This document shows, in pieces, positions 12,301 through 26,100 of a stretch of DNA of 64,000 nt. The translations under genes were made by a program, and so were the position numbers. Each line of letters opens with the position of its first letter. Position 1 is the first letter of the stretch. Source of the DNA: Adineta steineri (taxonomy: Eukaryota; Rotifera; Eurotatoria; Adinetida; Adinetidae); contig CAJNOI010000026.1 in NCBI GenBank assembly GCA_905250115.1, positions 301,077 through 365,076 on the forward strand, given 5' to 3'. The notes below the pieces were generated by a model. That model had not been told where the DNA came from and searched no databases. It was given only the letters and a program-made list of their open reading frames with translations.

Positions 12301-15300
12301 CAATACAGTGTATGTATAAATTTTTCATTTTCATATTTATCTCATTGATTTATTTATATAATTTATCTAGTGCTGGTCTCTTTTCTAAATCAAAGAATAT
12401 TATGCTCAAACATCTCTTTGCTGATGTTATTGAAGAAGAAAATGCTGCCAAAGGTGGTGGTGGTGGTAAAAAGAAGGGAGGAGGTAGTATGCAAACCATC
12501 TCGTCTGTTCATCGAGTAAATTTCTCTTATAATTCGAATCGAAGAGAAATAACATTTGTTTATTACTTTAGGAACAATTAAATAAATTGATGACCAATTT
12601 ACAATCTACTCATCCGCATTTTGTTCGTTGTATTATTCCGAATGAAATAAAGACTGGTGGTGTTCTCGATGCTCATTTAGTCATGCATCAATTAACATGT
12701 AATGGTGTATTGGAAGGTATTCGAATTTGTCGTAAAGGCTTTCCTAATCGTATGATCTATGCTGAATTTAAACAACGTTATTCAATTTTGGCTCCTAATG
12801 CTATACCCAAAGGTTTTACTGATGCAAAAAAATCTACTGAAAATATTCTCAAAGATTGTGCATTAAGCCCCGAATTATATCGATGTGGTATAACGAAAGT
12901 TTTCTTCAAAGCTGGAACACTTGGTCAATTAGAAGATTTACGTGATCAAGCTTTATCGAAAATCATTTCTTCATTACAAGCTCAAGTTCGTGGTTATATT
13001 ATGAAGAAAGAATATAAAAATATGTTAGCACAACGTTTAGCGTTGGCTGTTGTACAACGTAATTGTCGTAAATATTTATCATTACGTAATTGGGCATGGT
13101 GGAAACTTTATACGAAAGTTAAACCATTGCTTTCAGTTGCTCGACAAGAAGATGAAATGAAGAAGATTGAAGAAGAATATAAAGCACTTAAAGAAGCATT
13201 AGAAAAAGAAGAAAAATTAAGAAAAGAAGTTGAAGATAATAATGCAAAATTAATTCGAGGTAAAAGAAAAATCAAATTTATATTTTATTTAATATTTTCT
13301 TTTCAGAAAAAAATGATTTAAATCAAAAACTTGAATCTGCACAATCGGGTTCATCAGACACTCAAGAAAAATATACACGATTAGGTAAAATTTGTTTTTT
13401 TGCGGAAAGAATATATTAAAATAAACAAACATTTTTTTTTCAGTCGTACAAAAAGCTGATCTTGAACAGCAAATCAAAGATTTAGAAGAACGTTTTAATC
13501 AAGAAGAACAAAGTTCACAAGATTTGAATAACAAAAAGAAAAAATTAGAGAATGAAATTGATGGTTTAAAGAAAGATATTGATGATATACGTTTAAGTTT
13601 ACAAAAATCACAAAATGAATGTAAAACACGTGATAATCAAATTCATACATTACAAGATGAAGTTGCACGTCAAGATGAAGCAATTTCTAAAGCAACACGT
13701 GAACGTAAACGTCTTGAAGAACAAAATTCAAAGACAACTGAACAATTACAAGCTGAAGAAGACAAAGTTAATCATTTAAATAAATTAAAAACAAAACTTG
13801 AACAAACATTAGATGAATTAGAAGGTAGTTTAGAACGTGAGAAAAAAGCACGAACTGATTTAGATAAATCAAAACGAAAATTAGAAGCAGATTTAAAATC
13901 TGTACAAGCAAATCTTGAAGATATTGAAAGATCAAAACGTGAATTAGAAGAAACTCTTAAACGTAAAGAACAAGAAATGCAACAAATGAGTGGACGTCTT
14001 GAAGATGAACAAGGACAAGCAACAAATCTTGGAAAGAAAATCAAAGAATCACAAGCACGTATTCAAGAATTAGAAGAAGAATTAGAAAGTGAACGACAAG
14101 CAAAAACAAAAACAGAAAAACAACGAGCTGATTTAGCACGTGAAATTGATGAAATGAAGGATAAATTAGAAGAAGCTGGTGGTGCAACATCATCACAAGT
14201 TGAAATGAATAAAAAACGTGAAACTGAATTAGCTAAACTTCGTCGTGATTTAGAAGAAGCTAATCTTCAACATGAAGCTACAGCTGCACAACTTCGTAAG
14301 AAACATCAAGATGCTGTTACTGAAATGGGTGAACAAATTGATCAATTACAAAAATTAAAAATCAAATTAGAAAAAGATAAACAAACAGTTAAATCTGAAA
14401 TAGATAATTTACGTTCACAAATTGAACATATACAAAAAGGTAAAACAACAGCTGAAAAACTTTCGAAACAACTTGAACAACAATTAAATGATATACAAAT
14501 TAAACTTGAAGAACATGTTAAACAAATAACTGATTTAACTCATCAGAAAACAAAATTAACAAGTGAAAATTCAGAATTAACTAGACAAATTGAAGATCTT
14601 CAACATCAACTTAATGCTGTAACTAAAGCTAAAACATCATTACAACAACAACTTGATGAAGCTAAACGAACAATTGATGATGAAGTACGTGGCAAAGGAT
14701 CAGTTGGTAAGTAGACTTAATATTTCTTGGTGGAAATACAGTAGACGCTCGTCAACTGTAATAACATAAGATTAATATAGAATACCTTTGAAAAATTAAC
14801 CTAATATTTTTAGAATAAGCACACCATAGTTTAATCTCCTCAATATAGTTACTCGGAGCTATTTTTACATATATGTAATGACACTGGCAAATTTCTTATA
14901 AGTATACTGATGAAATTCCAGAATCTCCAATGCACTCCTTGATCTTTTGAATTTGTCTTACTCATTCTTTGTATTATTAGATAGGTAGATTTCTTTCATG
15001 TTGAAGTGAACAATATTCATATTAGAATTGATAACAAATACGTTTTTAATATTTAATTATAGGTACACAAATTCGTAATTTAACAGCTGATCTTGAGCAA
15101 GCACGCGAACAACTTGAAGAAGAACAAGAAGTTAAGAGTGAACTTCAGAAACAAGTTAGTAAACTCACTGCTGACTTACAACAATGGAAAGCTCGTTTTC
15201 AATCTGAAGGTTGTAATTTAAATTAATTTTAAGAATGCATTTGAATAAAAAAATCCAATCTATCTAGGTTCATCACGTGGTGAAGAACTTGAAGAAGCTA

Positions 15301-17442
15301 AACGAAGATTAGCAACGAAATTAACTGAAGCTGAAGAACAAGTTGATGCAGCATTGAATAAATGTAATGCATTAGAAAAAGTTAAATCTCGTCTTCAAGG
15401 TGAAGTTGAAGATCTTATGGTCGAAGTTGAACGTGCTAATGCTAGTAAATTCATTTGAAAAATATTGTATAATAAAGAAATTCTATTTTCGTTTTTAAAT
15501 TTTTAATTCAGATGCTTCAGCTATGGATAAAAAACAAAAACAATTTGATAAATTAATTAATGAATGGAAACAAAAATGTGAAGATATAAATGTTGAACTT
15601 GAAACATCACAAAAAGAAGCACGAAATTTTTCAACAGAATTATTTAAACTTAAACAAACACATGAAGAATCATATGAACAAATTGCTTCACTTAAAAAAG
15701 AAAATAAGAATTTAGCTGATGAAATAAAAGTTTGTTGAATTTATATAAAAAAAAAGAAAAATCTTATGTTTTTTCTTTTAGGACCTTATTGAACAATTAG
15801 GTGAAGGTGGAAAGAATGTTCATGAATTAGACAAAGCTCGTAAACATGCTGAATTAGAAAAAGAAGAATTACAAACTGCATTAGAAGATGCTGAAGCAGC
15901 ACTTGAACGAGAAGAAGCTAAAGTTGTTCAGGCTCAAATGGAATTAAGTTCTATTCGACTAGAAATTGATCGACGACTTCGTGAGAAAGAAGAAGAATTT
16001 GAAAATACAAGACGTAATCATCAACGTGCACTTGAATCTATGCAAGCAAGTGTCGATGCTGAAGGACGAGCCAAAGCTGAAACACTTAAACAAGTAGAAA
16101 AATAAATAAATTCAATTTTTTATTATTTCATATAAATATCAATTTTTGTTTTTGTCTAGAAAAAGAAACTTGAATCCGATATCAATGAACTTGAAGTTGC
16201 ACTTGATCATTCTAATCGCACCAATGCTGATTTACAAAAATCATTAAAACGTATACAACAAAATACGGCAGAAATGCAAGTACTAGCTGAAGGAGAACAA
16301 CGACAACGTGATGAAACTCGAGAAATAGCATTAACAGCTGAACGTCGTTTTAATGTTTTAAATTGTGAAATCGAAGAATTACGTACAGCTTTAGAACAAG
16401 CTGAACGTGCACGTAAAGCAGCTGAAACTGAATTACATGATGCAGCTGATCGTATTAGTGATGTTAGTACAGAAAATGCTAATTTATCTTCACAACGACG
16501 ACAACTTGAATCAACAATTGCTTCTATGCAAGCTGATTTAGATGAAGCTGTTAATGAACTTAGGAATAGTGAAGAACGTGCTAAGAAAGCTGGTAGTGAT
16601 GCTTCACGTCTTGTTGAAGAATTACGTCAAGAACAAGAACATGCTGCACAAGTTGAACGATTACGTAAAGGTTTTGAACAACAAATTAGAGATCTTCAAG
16701 CACGTCTTAATGAAGCAGAAGGAAATTCACTTAAAGGTGGAAAACGTGTTATTAGTAAACTTGAACAACGCGTGAGAAAACTTTTGTTTTCCTATTAAAA
16801 ACAAAAAGAAAATTAATTTCTTTATTTAGATTCATGAATTAGAAAGTGAAAATGAATTAGAACAACATCGTCATCAGGAAACATTGAAAGAATTACGTAA
16901 AAATGATCGTCGTTTGAAAGAACTTGTAGCTCAAACAGAAGAAGATCGTAAAACTCAATTAAGTTTACAAGATGCTACTGAAAAATTACAATCAAAGATT
17001 AAAGTATACAGACGTCAAGTTGAAGAAGCTGGTAAATAGATTTAATTCATAATTTATGGAATGACAGAAAAGCAAATATTAATATTATACTTTTCTTTTT
17101 AGAGGAAATTGCTGCCAATAATTTAGCTAAATTTCGTAAAGCTCAAACTGATCTTGGTAAGTTATTCAATTGAAAAACGAAAAGTCCATTCAAAAGATTC
17201 TTATTTTTTATAGAAGAATCAGCTGAACGTGCTGATTTAGCTGAAAGTCAAATGAGTAAATTACGTACTAAAAATCGATCATCAATTAGTGGAAGTCGTT
17301 CGTCAGAAGCTGTAAGTTAATTTATTTTATTAAAATAACATAATTAGCAATGTTTGTCTTATTTATCTAGCGCGATACTCGAGAAAGTACAACAGCTCGA
17401 GGAAGTTCAAATATACGTGCTGGTTCAGTTCGTCCACGTTAA
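9305..17442 (+). CDS. Mhc: muscle-type myosin II heavy chain, 1959 aa, 28 coding exons
   Basis: Actin-based ATPase motor and thick-filament subunit of muscle. Coding exons: 9305-9508, 9564-9707, 9768-9924, 10050-10177, 10232-10268, 10319-10380, 10614-10709, 10769-10775, 10830-10889, 10945-11078, 11137-11322, 11380-11454, 11681-11797, 11852-12022, 12074-12309, 12371-12515, 12572-13259, 13307-13384, 13444-14706, 15063-15209, 15268-15444, 15512-15729, 15782-16093, 16160-16771, 16830-17031, 17103-17156, 17214-17311, 17371-17442; all phases agree. The motor has P-loop GESGAGKT (179-186), switch I NNNSSRF (about 238-244), switch II DIAGFE, a Gly/Lys loop 2, the actin-binding [12 protein letters not shown] and the SH helix [11 protein letters not shown] light-chain-binding neck and about 1,100 residues of heptad coiled coil follow, ending in a Ser/Arg-rich tailpiece. 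Length is normal. No duplicated alternative exons are seen. Confidence 0.97.
10769..10775 (+). other. 7-nt microexon of the myosin gene
   Basis: CAAGCAG lies between tcttatag and gtaatg. It is needed to keep frame and gives [16 protein letters not shown], matching the conserved myosin segment before the SYHIFYQ block in length. Skipping it shifts the frame. Confidence 0.85.
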
Positions 17443-19544
17443 GAATAATAGAAATGCTTTAGTTTTTTTGCTTGTACAGATAAAAGTATTTTATCTACCT
17501 GAATATTAGGTGTTGATATCATTTATGTGTAGTTTGTTCACATACCGCCCTATATGTTCATCTATGCACTATGATAAAATTTTTGATAAAATAGAAAAAA
17601 AAAAGTAATTTTTATAAATTTGATAGCAAAGTAAAATAAATTAATAGGTATCAGTATAGCTTTCAACTACTCATTTCAATTAAAATGAAAAATCATAGAA
17701 AAACAAGGATGTGGATGAAGGCAGACACTTCAATGTTATTGTTACAATTCGATCATTCTCTTCATAATGAAGTATTATATATTTGTTTGTGCTATTAAAT
17801 GTATATAATAGAAAATATCTATGTAATTAACAAGGGATTCTTAAAACATGACATTTTTCATAGAACTATGTCATGTCTTTTCATGAAGACTCTTTGTAGA
17901 CAAAGTAATCAAAGATTCATCTTGTTTCATTGTACTTTTAGAACGTAATCTATTCGGGTCAACCTAATCTTATAATCATCATTTGACTAAGCAGAAATAA
18001 CAATATTTTTATTAGATTGAATGAAATCATTGTGTACTGCTTACCGTCTAAGACGATTATAACCATTAATAAATATTTTTTTTAAGTCTGGTGAAAATAT
18101 ATTCATGGGTCATGATAATCTTATTTCACTTTCTTAATTGTACCGATAAAATTTATGAATAAATCAAATTTTTTAATCGTACATGCGAAGACTTTTGTTC
18201 CATTTTATATGCTTATTAATTTTTTATCATCTCTTATTCAAAAGGAATACTAGATATTAATATATCTGATTGTAGAAATTGATGATTCTGGTAGCTCTCT
18301 GACAAGTTTTATTATAGAGATAGTGCTATGACAAAAAAAGGTCAAAAGCAAAGACTGTGGGCCACTCTCAAAAATGGAAAAAACAAGACAATCCTTAAAC
18401 GTAAAAGGGGATTAATATGTCAACATGTCAGTAATAAAAACAATTTTATTATTTGTTTATTAAAGTGTTTAAAATAAAAATAAATTATTTTTGACGCGAT
18501 CATCTTGTTCTTCGACTAAGTTTTTTTTTGAATACATTCAATCTTAAATGAATCAATGAATTAACATGAAAGAATAGTATCTTAAACTAACATACATATC
18601 TAATTAATGTGTTAATTTCGTCTTGATTCCAGAAGTCAGAACAAAATCGAAATTTTCCTGTGATAAATTACAAAGGTTGAAGCAATCTGAAATAAAATTC
18701 TTCAAAACCAAACAAAGTGTGAGATATATGTATTATCAGTGCCATTGAAAAAAGTATGAAGTTTATCTTTTATAATAACTTCAAGTTCAACATATATCAT
18801 TTGTTCGAAAATTAAGGAATGTTGTTAATCTAAATATCTAAAGATCAGATGGTATATAATCTTTTCTTATTCACTTAATCTTCATCAACGAATATTGTAA
18901 TCATATCTGTCAGTATTTTCTATAAATAGATAGTTGTGTATTGATTTTCTGGTACATTTCAGATTCAATTGGCGACTTAAATGAAATAAAAATAAAAACT
19001 AATTATAAAATGAATTTTATGATATCTATAAAAGATAGAAAAAGTTCGAACTTTGTCAGAGTTCAGGTTGTGATAAACTGTTGATATTTTAAACTAAAAA
19101 TAATTCAAATCTGTTAATTCTTTTTGTCTGTTGGATGCTTTGTTTTCTTTCAAAGGTCAAATGAACTTTTTTGTATAAATAACCAATAAGAATGAAAATT
19201 ATTTGAAATAGGTCAAAAACATAGAGACCTGACTGATCTCTAACAGATTTTCCTCCATTCTTTCTTTCTGTCTCTCTCTCTCTCTCTTTCTTGTCTGAAG
19301 TGCCGAATAAATAAAGCTGATGAACAAGAAAGAACAAATATGAGCAAGAGTATATAAACAGATGTTATTAGACAGAAATATCTGAGGAAAGTAGTGTTAA
19401 TCTTAGTTTACTGAGCTTTGATTATGTTTTAAAACATTATTCTATTAAAGAATAAAACTCTGAGGTAATACATGAGAAGATGTTGAAAATGATTTATTGA
19501 ATAATAATAGTTATTTTAGATTATTTTCTTAAATATCTTTTAAG
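17443..19544. other. intergenic stretch after the myosin gene
   Basis: Holds the myosin 3' UTR, with AATAAA-like signals near 17630, then AT-rich DNA. A pyrimidine microsatellite, (TC)n with TTTC, lies at about 19258-19292. No gene is supported. Confidence 0.5.
19258..19292 (+). repeat. (TC)n microsatellite
   Basis: A run of ctctctctctctctct flanked by ttcttt and tttcttg. It accounts for the Arg/Glu-rich minus-strand open frame found there. Confidence 0.8.
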
Positions 19545-20689
19545 ATGTCTTCTTCAAATACCACTAATGATCTTGCTAGTGCTGTGAGTAATGTTACACA
19601 GAAAACGATCATGTTCACCCGATATTGGTGTATGACAATGTTTATTCTTGGTTTGATTGGACATTCATTAAATGTCTGTATATTCACTCGGCCTGCACTT
19701 CGATTAAATCCATGTGCTAGATATTTCATGGCATCAGCCATTGCTGGTTATGGTGTTATATTTGGTGTTCTACCAGTGCGTCTTCTACAATTTGGGTACA
19801 GTCGAAGTTTATTTCTTTCTTCAGTGACAATGTGCAAAATGTTGACATTTTTATTTTCTTGGGCAAGGTAATTTATTAATATTTTGATAATAGATGATCA
19901 TCAAATTAGCTTTGATTATTACTGTATTTTTTGTTTTGTAGAATTTTACCCTGTTGGTTTATAGGTTTAGCTTCTATTGATCGGTAACTAATAAACAATT
20001 TGAATATATATATATATGATATTTGATTTTTCTATTTAAGGTTTTTATGTAGTTCACCATCTATGAGACTTCGTGGTTGGAGTTCAATTCGTGTTTTCAA
20101 ATATTTGATAACACTTGCAATTGTATTTACAGGTCTTACACAAATGCCAATACTTATCTTTTTCACAATCAGTAGTCAACCAGCAATATGTCTTGGTCAA
20201 CCAAATTTATTTCAAAAATTAAATGGATTTTTTATTTTAATTATCTGGAGTTTGATTCCATCATTAACAATGTTTATATTTGGCTTTCTTACAATTCGTC
20301 ATATTCAACAATCAATTCCAAGAGTCCATGATGAAAATATTATAATTCATCATCAGAAACGAACGAAATTTATTGATCGACAATTGATTCAAATGACACT
20401 TATGCAATCAATTTTATTTGGATTAACATCAGCTGCAGGAGCAATTGGTGGTACATTTAATGTACTTGATGATAATTCACGAAAAGATGCATTAGAATTG
20501 GCTAAACAAAGTTTAATTGGCAATGTGCTTTCATTCGTTGGTCTGTTTGGTCCTTGTTTAAGTTTTTATTCGTGCACATTATCAAGTCAATTGTTTCGAC
20601 ATGAACTTATGATTTTACTTCATATTCGTGAACAACATGAAGAAGATGATGTTACAGATGCATTAACAATGCAAGAAAGAATTAACTAA
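19545..20689 (+). CDS. rhodopsin-like GPCR, 337 aa, 3 exons
   Basis: Exons 19545-19867, 19942-19983 (only 42 nt) and 20041-20689 join in phase 2 at both junctions, which split Arg codons. The product has an Asn/Ser-rich N-terminus and TM1 with LGLIGHSLNVCIF (conserved Asn). TM3 ends in SIDRFLCSS, a DRY variant encoded across the second intron. Transmembrane helices 4-7 follow in the last exon, with a His/Lys-rich third cytoplasmic loop and an acidic C-terminal tail (EQHEEDD). This is the layout of the divergent rotifer GPCR expansion. Ligand unknown. The intron positions differ from those of the receptor at 5.7 kb, so they are not recent tandem copies. Confidence 0.87.
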
Positions 20690-21624
20690 ATCCTTCATTA
20701 TTATTCTCATTTATCACAGACTAAAACCTATTTTTCTGCTTTATTTATTCAAATACCTAAATAAAATATTTTAACCCACACAAATATAATTGTTTTTAAT
20801 CTATTCTCTCTAAGAATTTGAAGAAAATGTAAACGATATAAATTATCTATTCTATATTAAATATCATCTTTGAGTATGTTGAAATAGACATAAGCAAGGA
20901 ATGAATAGAAAAGAATTGATGATGAATCCATTCAATAAACTGTTTATTTTATTCTTATTTCATCGATTCTTAACTACTACATAATAAAAAAAATTATCTT
21001 CATTACAATTCATCATTAGACTAGAAACGCAATAATAGATATTCTCATCATTCGATACTATTGAACATTAGAAGAAGATTAATTGCTATTAACAGAGTTT
21101 ATCGAGAGTTTATAAGTGCCTTTCATGAAAAAAATCTAATGATTATGTTAAAAAGTGATGTGAATAATTTACATATTATTAGGTTTCTATATTCAAATAA
21201 TTCCTAACTTAAAAATTCAATATCTCGGTTCAGATACATCATAACTAGCTAATATTTTAAACATTAGTTTTTCTGTAAGAATAATTATTTGATTCGAATA
21301 TGACCAATCAATTAATATATTCAATATAAATCCTTCTATTTATATTAGTTGTTTTGTTGTTCATATCTTGATGTCATAATGATCCATTTGGGTAACATCA
21401 TGCTTTCAAAGGAGCTCTTGTCCAATGAAAAATTTTTTCCCATTCTTGCATTGAATATAATTTATTTAAACTAAAATTTTACAGCGCATAGTAAATAGCT
21501 GACAAGATATAGAACACTTCTGAAATCGTATGCTCGCTGATGTACTCTCAATCTACACACAGATGTTTATTAACAGTAATATAAAATACAAATTGGTCTG
21601 CTAGTTCGCAGTATAAACATAGTT
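20690..21624. other. intergenic stretch
   Basis: The 3' flanks of two convergent genes. An AATAAA-type signal (taaataaaat) near 20760 fits the GPCR 3' end. Nothing else is seen. Confidence 0.5.
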
Positions 21625-23119
21625 TTAGAAGATATCTTCTATCATTTCGTGAAGTTTACACATTGCACCATTGCATAATCTTTCTAGGATCCTTGAAGAC
21701 ATTATAGGAACAGAACCGAGGCAGGCAATCGTTAACACTCCATTAACAGTTTGAACAAAAACGATTGGCATAACTGTTCGAACTAAATTAAGAATAGGAG
21801 TTACCTCCAAAAGCTCCCAATTTCCGTATTTTTCTTGAAAAGGTAAACGACCCCAGTTTGAAATTCCACAAGTTGGATGTTCCGTCATATTAGGAGCACC
21901 TAAATTCCTTTGAAAATATTCTCCCATAACCATTGCAAGAGCAAGACTCTGACCAGCTTTAATAGACTTCTTTACATGATTTCCAAATGTTTTCGCAAGT
22001 TGCCACATACCATATGATGTGACTGGAATTTCTTTATTAAGCACTGTGAATGCCATGATTCCTGATGCTTGATAACTAAGATCATGATTAGGAACTGGTG
22101 GTACGCATCTCTGACGAGTATCTGCCGTGATTGCCATAACTACTTGTGTTGATTGATCCTTTCTGGTTTCCAATGATGCTGAAGTCGAACATAGAATGGC
22201 ACTACTTACAGCTGATGTTAGTGTGACGCCTTCTTGACGACATTTTTTTAATAGTTGTTGTGTATCTTCTTTATTCAATCTACCATAAAAGGCTTCAGTA
22301 TGACAATATGTCGCCATTTCCTCCAAAGGAAAATCTTTAGCAATCAATGGCATTCTTGTAGTACGTCGACTGCTAGTGGCTCGCCAATATAGAACTCTGA
22401 GAAGAAATTTGGCAAATTTGATTACTCTACCGTAGGCGGAGACACTTTTGCGAACTGCAGTTTCCATAATAATTGGCCAATTCAATGAACCGTCAAACAT
22501 ATTTGTATCATTATCACTTAACGATATCAGAAGTTCATGTGCTACAGTACTAATAGACATGCCATCGCAGATACCATGTTCACATACTATTACTATTTCT
22601 CTTGGACTATCGTCATCGTCATCATCATTTGGATCCTAAAAATATATATTGAATTATGATATGGTTATCAAGATTATAGAATGTATTTAGAAAGTTAGAA
22701 AATAAAAACTAATGTACCTGTAAAAGCCAAAATTGAACGAGTCCTTGTCCAACAACTGCTGGATCTTTCTCTCGCATTCTCCATTCTTCCCGCCAAAAAT
22801 CAAAATGATCGTCCTGTTCTCGTGGTATTTCTATAATTTTGAGCTCAAGTGTATCATCCTCTTCCATTAAATATGTGCCTGGCTTTTCAGGATTGACTTG
22901 TAAACGACTTCGAAGAAAAGGATGACGACGTTGCAGTCGATTTACTGCTGTTATTAATGCCTCCAAAGCGATATAGGGTCCTTGTAGATGCATAACTATA
23001 CCAACTTTCATATAGCCATGATGTTGTTGCGACGTCAATATAAGAGCGTTCTCGGCAGAACCCATAATTCGTTGCTTTGAATTTTTAATAGATAGATCTT
23101 CATCAATTTTGGTTTTCAT
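21625..23119 (-). CDS. BAHD/condensation-fold O-acyltransferase-like protein (AATase/PapA5-like), 470 aa, 2 exons
   Basis: Exon 1 (23119-22718) and exon 2 (22635-21625) join in phase 0 across an 82-nt intron. The catalytic motif is EHGICDG, the HxxxDG of the chloramphenicol-acetyltransferase/condensation superfamily, at H154-D158-G159. It lies right after an Asp-rich stretch (DPNDDDDDDSP). The N-terminal subdomain carries the RLQRRHPFLRSRL block seen at the same place in condensation and alcohol-acetyltransferase proteins. Near residue 395, GISNWGRLPF corresponds to the S/T-N-x-G motif of AATase and PapA5 enzymes rather than the DFGWG of plant BAHD enzymes. Expected role: transfer of an acyl group from CoA (or a carrier protein) to an alcohol. 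Substrate unknown. No carrier or adenylation domain is nearby. The family is mainly bacterial and fungal, so acquisition by transfer is plausible but untested. Confidence 0.8.
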
Positions 23120-26100
23120 TTCTATTTAATTTATGTATACTAAAAGATTAAAACGAATGAATATTAGTTAGATGTATAGAATTAAAATATCAACAAAAAC
23201 AGAAATTTTTATTCAAGAAGTAAACTAATAATGGATGCACTCAGAAAGAATTCTGACTCAATATACTGCCTAATGATAGATAATCATATTGAATTTTTTT
23301 GTATATATTACTGTATATTTACAATAAAAAAAGCACTCTTATCAAAGGAGTTTAAAATAGAGATAATAAACATGATTAATAAACGGTAGAAGAGGTGATG
23401 ACACAGAAAAAAAATATCTTATCCAGGTAAGGCATGATAATTATGTTTAAAATGTTTTACTTTCTTCTTAGCTTTACATCAATCACATGGGATGAGTAAT
23501 CAGAAACTTCTACGTAATAGAAAAAAGTACAAAAATGATGCATAGTTTACATTTCACCATGAGAGGGAAAGAGAACGTGAATGTAAACTTAAAACTAAAT
23601 TTTCTAATTGTGAAAATCATGAAAACCTGCACAACAATATTGTAAAAACTAACAAGAAATCGATCGATTTAAAAAGTTAAAATGGACTAGCTCACTTCCA
23701 GTTATACATAGGATTAATTAATCAATCCTATATTACGATGTATATCCATATTTTCAAAATCTCAGAAACAGAAGATAACAATGCATTAGGAAAAAAGTAC
23801 TAGCTATTCTTTAGAGTATATGTGAAACAGAAGAATTCTCTATTACATCCGACAGCGTAACGATCAGATATGTCTATATAGTGACGTACTCGAATATACC
23901 ATAGAAAAGAAAAGGGAAAGAATATGACGATATAGGAAAAGTCATTACATCATAGAACTTGATGAGAAAAAGGAACAGGTAAGCGTGCAGAAATAGCACA
24001 CGTGATTTTTATATGAAAAAAAATTGTGTAATAAATTGTGACTAAATTAAATTTCTATGTTGATTGCAACTGTACTTTTTTGTTTGTTCTACAATTGAAC
24101 TATAGTAATTAGAAGCTTTAGATCTAGACATAATTTTGCAGCAGTTTTCGTCAAAAATAAAAGTTATTCATAAGATCATTTTATCAAAATTATCAGAATC
24201 AAAAGCTTTATAAGTACTGAAATTTATCAATATTCATCTGGAATGTTCTTGTCTCTTTGTTTAGTTCCTATTATATTACACTAGAAATATAAGGGTTTAC
24301 TGCTAGTATATATTTTACAGGGGTTAGTTGTCAAAAAATACTTCAAATATGCTTATCTATAATATCCGAATATTCCGTTTTTGCGGATCTCTTTTAGGAT
24401 ACAACTGTGCAGTCGTCTATTCGCTTGCGAGTAGCTACCTAATTCTATTTTGAAAGCAAGACAAATTCTTTATAGTACTATATTTCATCACACATACTAT
24501 GATTTTTTTTAAATTTATTTTTCAATTGATAATAGAGATTTAGATATTCATTTGTATTTGAACTTGAATTAAGTAACTCATATAGTTCTGCTACAAATCT
24601 GTTACACCTAATCCAAACTTTCATTTCAGTTAGAGTTTATATGAAATTTCTCTATCAGCAAAATAGATTGTCTAATGCAAAAAAATGGTAATATATTCTG
24701 AAATAGCTTACCAAACTCTACATTTTTGAATAAAAGAATGATTTAAAACTAACTGCACTGAAACAAAGAAACTCGACTTAAAGATTTTTTTCTTTTAATA
24801 TTCGACGATACAGCAGATATGCTCTTCAGTAATACACATATCTGAAGAATTTGACTTATGGTTCAAGTCAGATGAGGCAACTGCTCCTGAGTTTCCTACG
24901 CAATAAAATTAATGAAAAATTATTCATTACTTACGGTAAAAATGTTTTGTAAAATATAAACACCAACGTCAATGGTGAGATTATCAACAGAAAAAAAATT
25001 TGATAACCTGCTTCGTGTTTCTCTCTCTCTCAGGTAAACATGTTTAATTATACATATTTCACGAATAATTAAAAAAAATATTCGAGCGCATGCACCAATT
25101 TACCTTAAAAGAATGTGAAACGCTGCCTACAGTCATGCATAGCTACATACTTCGATGAATAATATACATCATTCGGAGATATATTACGTTCGTATAAAAA
25201 TCGTACAAAATATTTTTTTACGAAAGAATTCATCAGTTGATCAAATATACGAAGTACTGCGTAAAAACAAATCCTTGTTTATTTGTTTATATGTTTATTG
25301 TATTCGAAAGTTATTATTCAAAAGCACAAACTTGAGGGTGTATTTTTGGCTTATAATTTATGTCCTTCGAACCAAGGTGATTAATATCGATTTTACAACC
25401 TTTTATTCTATTCTTCTTATAGAGAAAAACAAAAAGACAATTAGATTTACGTATGTTTCAATAGACTCTAGAATTTTTTTTATAATATACATGAGAAAAG
25501 AAATAATTAACAATTACACAAGCTATTAGAATATACTAAACGACCTAATTTCTCAAAATATATTCTTTTTACTTCATTCAAAAACAAATTAAAAAAATAA
25601 TATTAACTCACTTATTAACAATCCTTAATTAATTATTTTTTTTCATGTTGTTGATAATTATGTACGTCATTAAATAGAGATAAATTTATCTACGAATATA
25701 ACAAAATAAAAGAGAATAAATGCGCCAATTTTCTATTCTTTTGACACGGTGTATTAGTAATAGAACGACAAAAAAAATATGTTAATAAGTGAGTGAGTGT
25801 TTATTATTTTTTTTCATCGATAATAACACGCTGGAATTTTATTGAGTTAAAATAATTTGTTTAAAATAGATATTACTTAAATATTGAGATTGTCGATGAC
25901 CATGTGATTAAGAATTAATAATTCTGACTTTTCCATAAAGTAATGTAGAGCAATTTAAATATGAATATGCGATACATGGAGTATTCATATACGCACACCC
26001 TTATGAAACTTCATCTTGATCAGATCAACACAATTAGTTATATTACATTGAATCGATGTTTTATTGGTCAAATAAATAATTTGTATATTTAATATGATGA

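Noticed and set aside
13289-14044. Minus-strand frames inside the myosin rod
   Set aside because: Shadow frames opposite coiled-coil coding sequence.
25155-25529. 124-codon plus-strand open frame
   Set aside because: Composition is that of AT-rich noise (Ile, Tyr, Phe, Lys, Asn), with no motif, splice context or domain.
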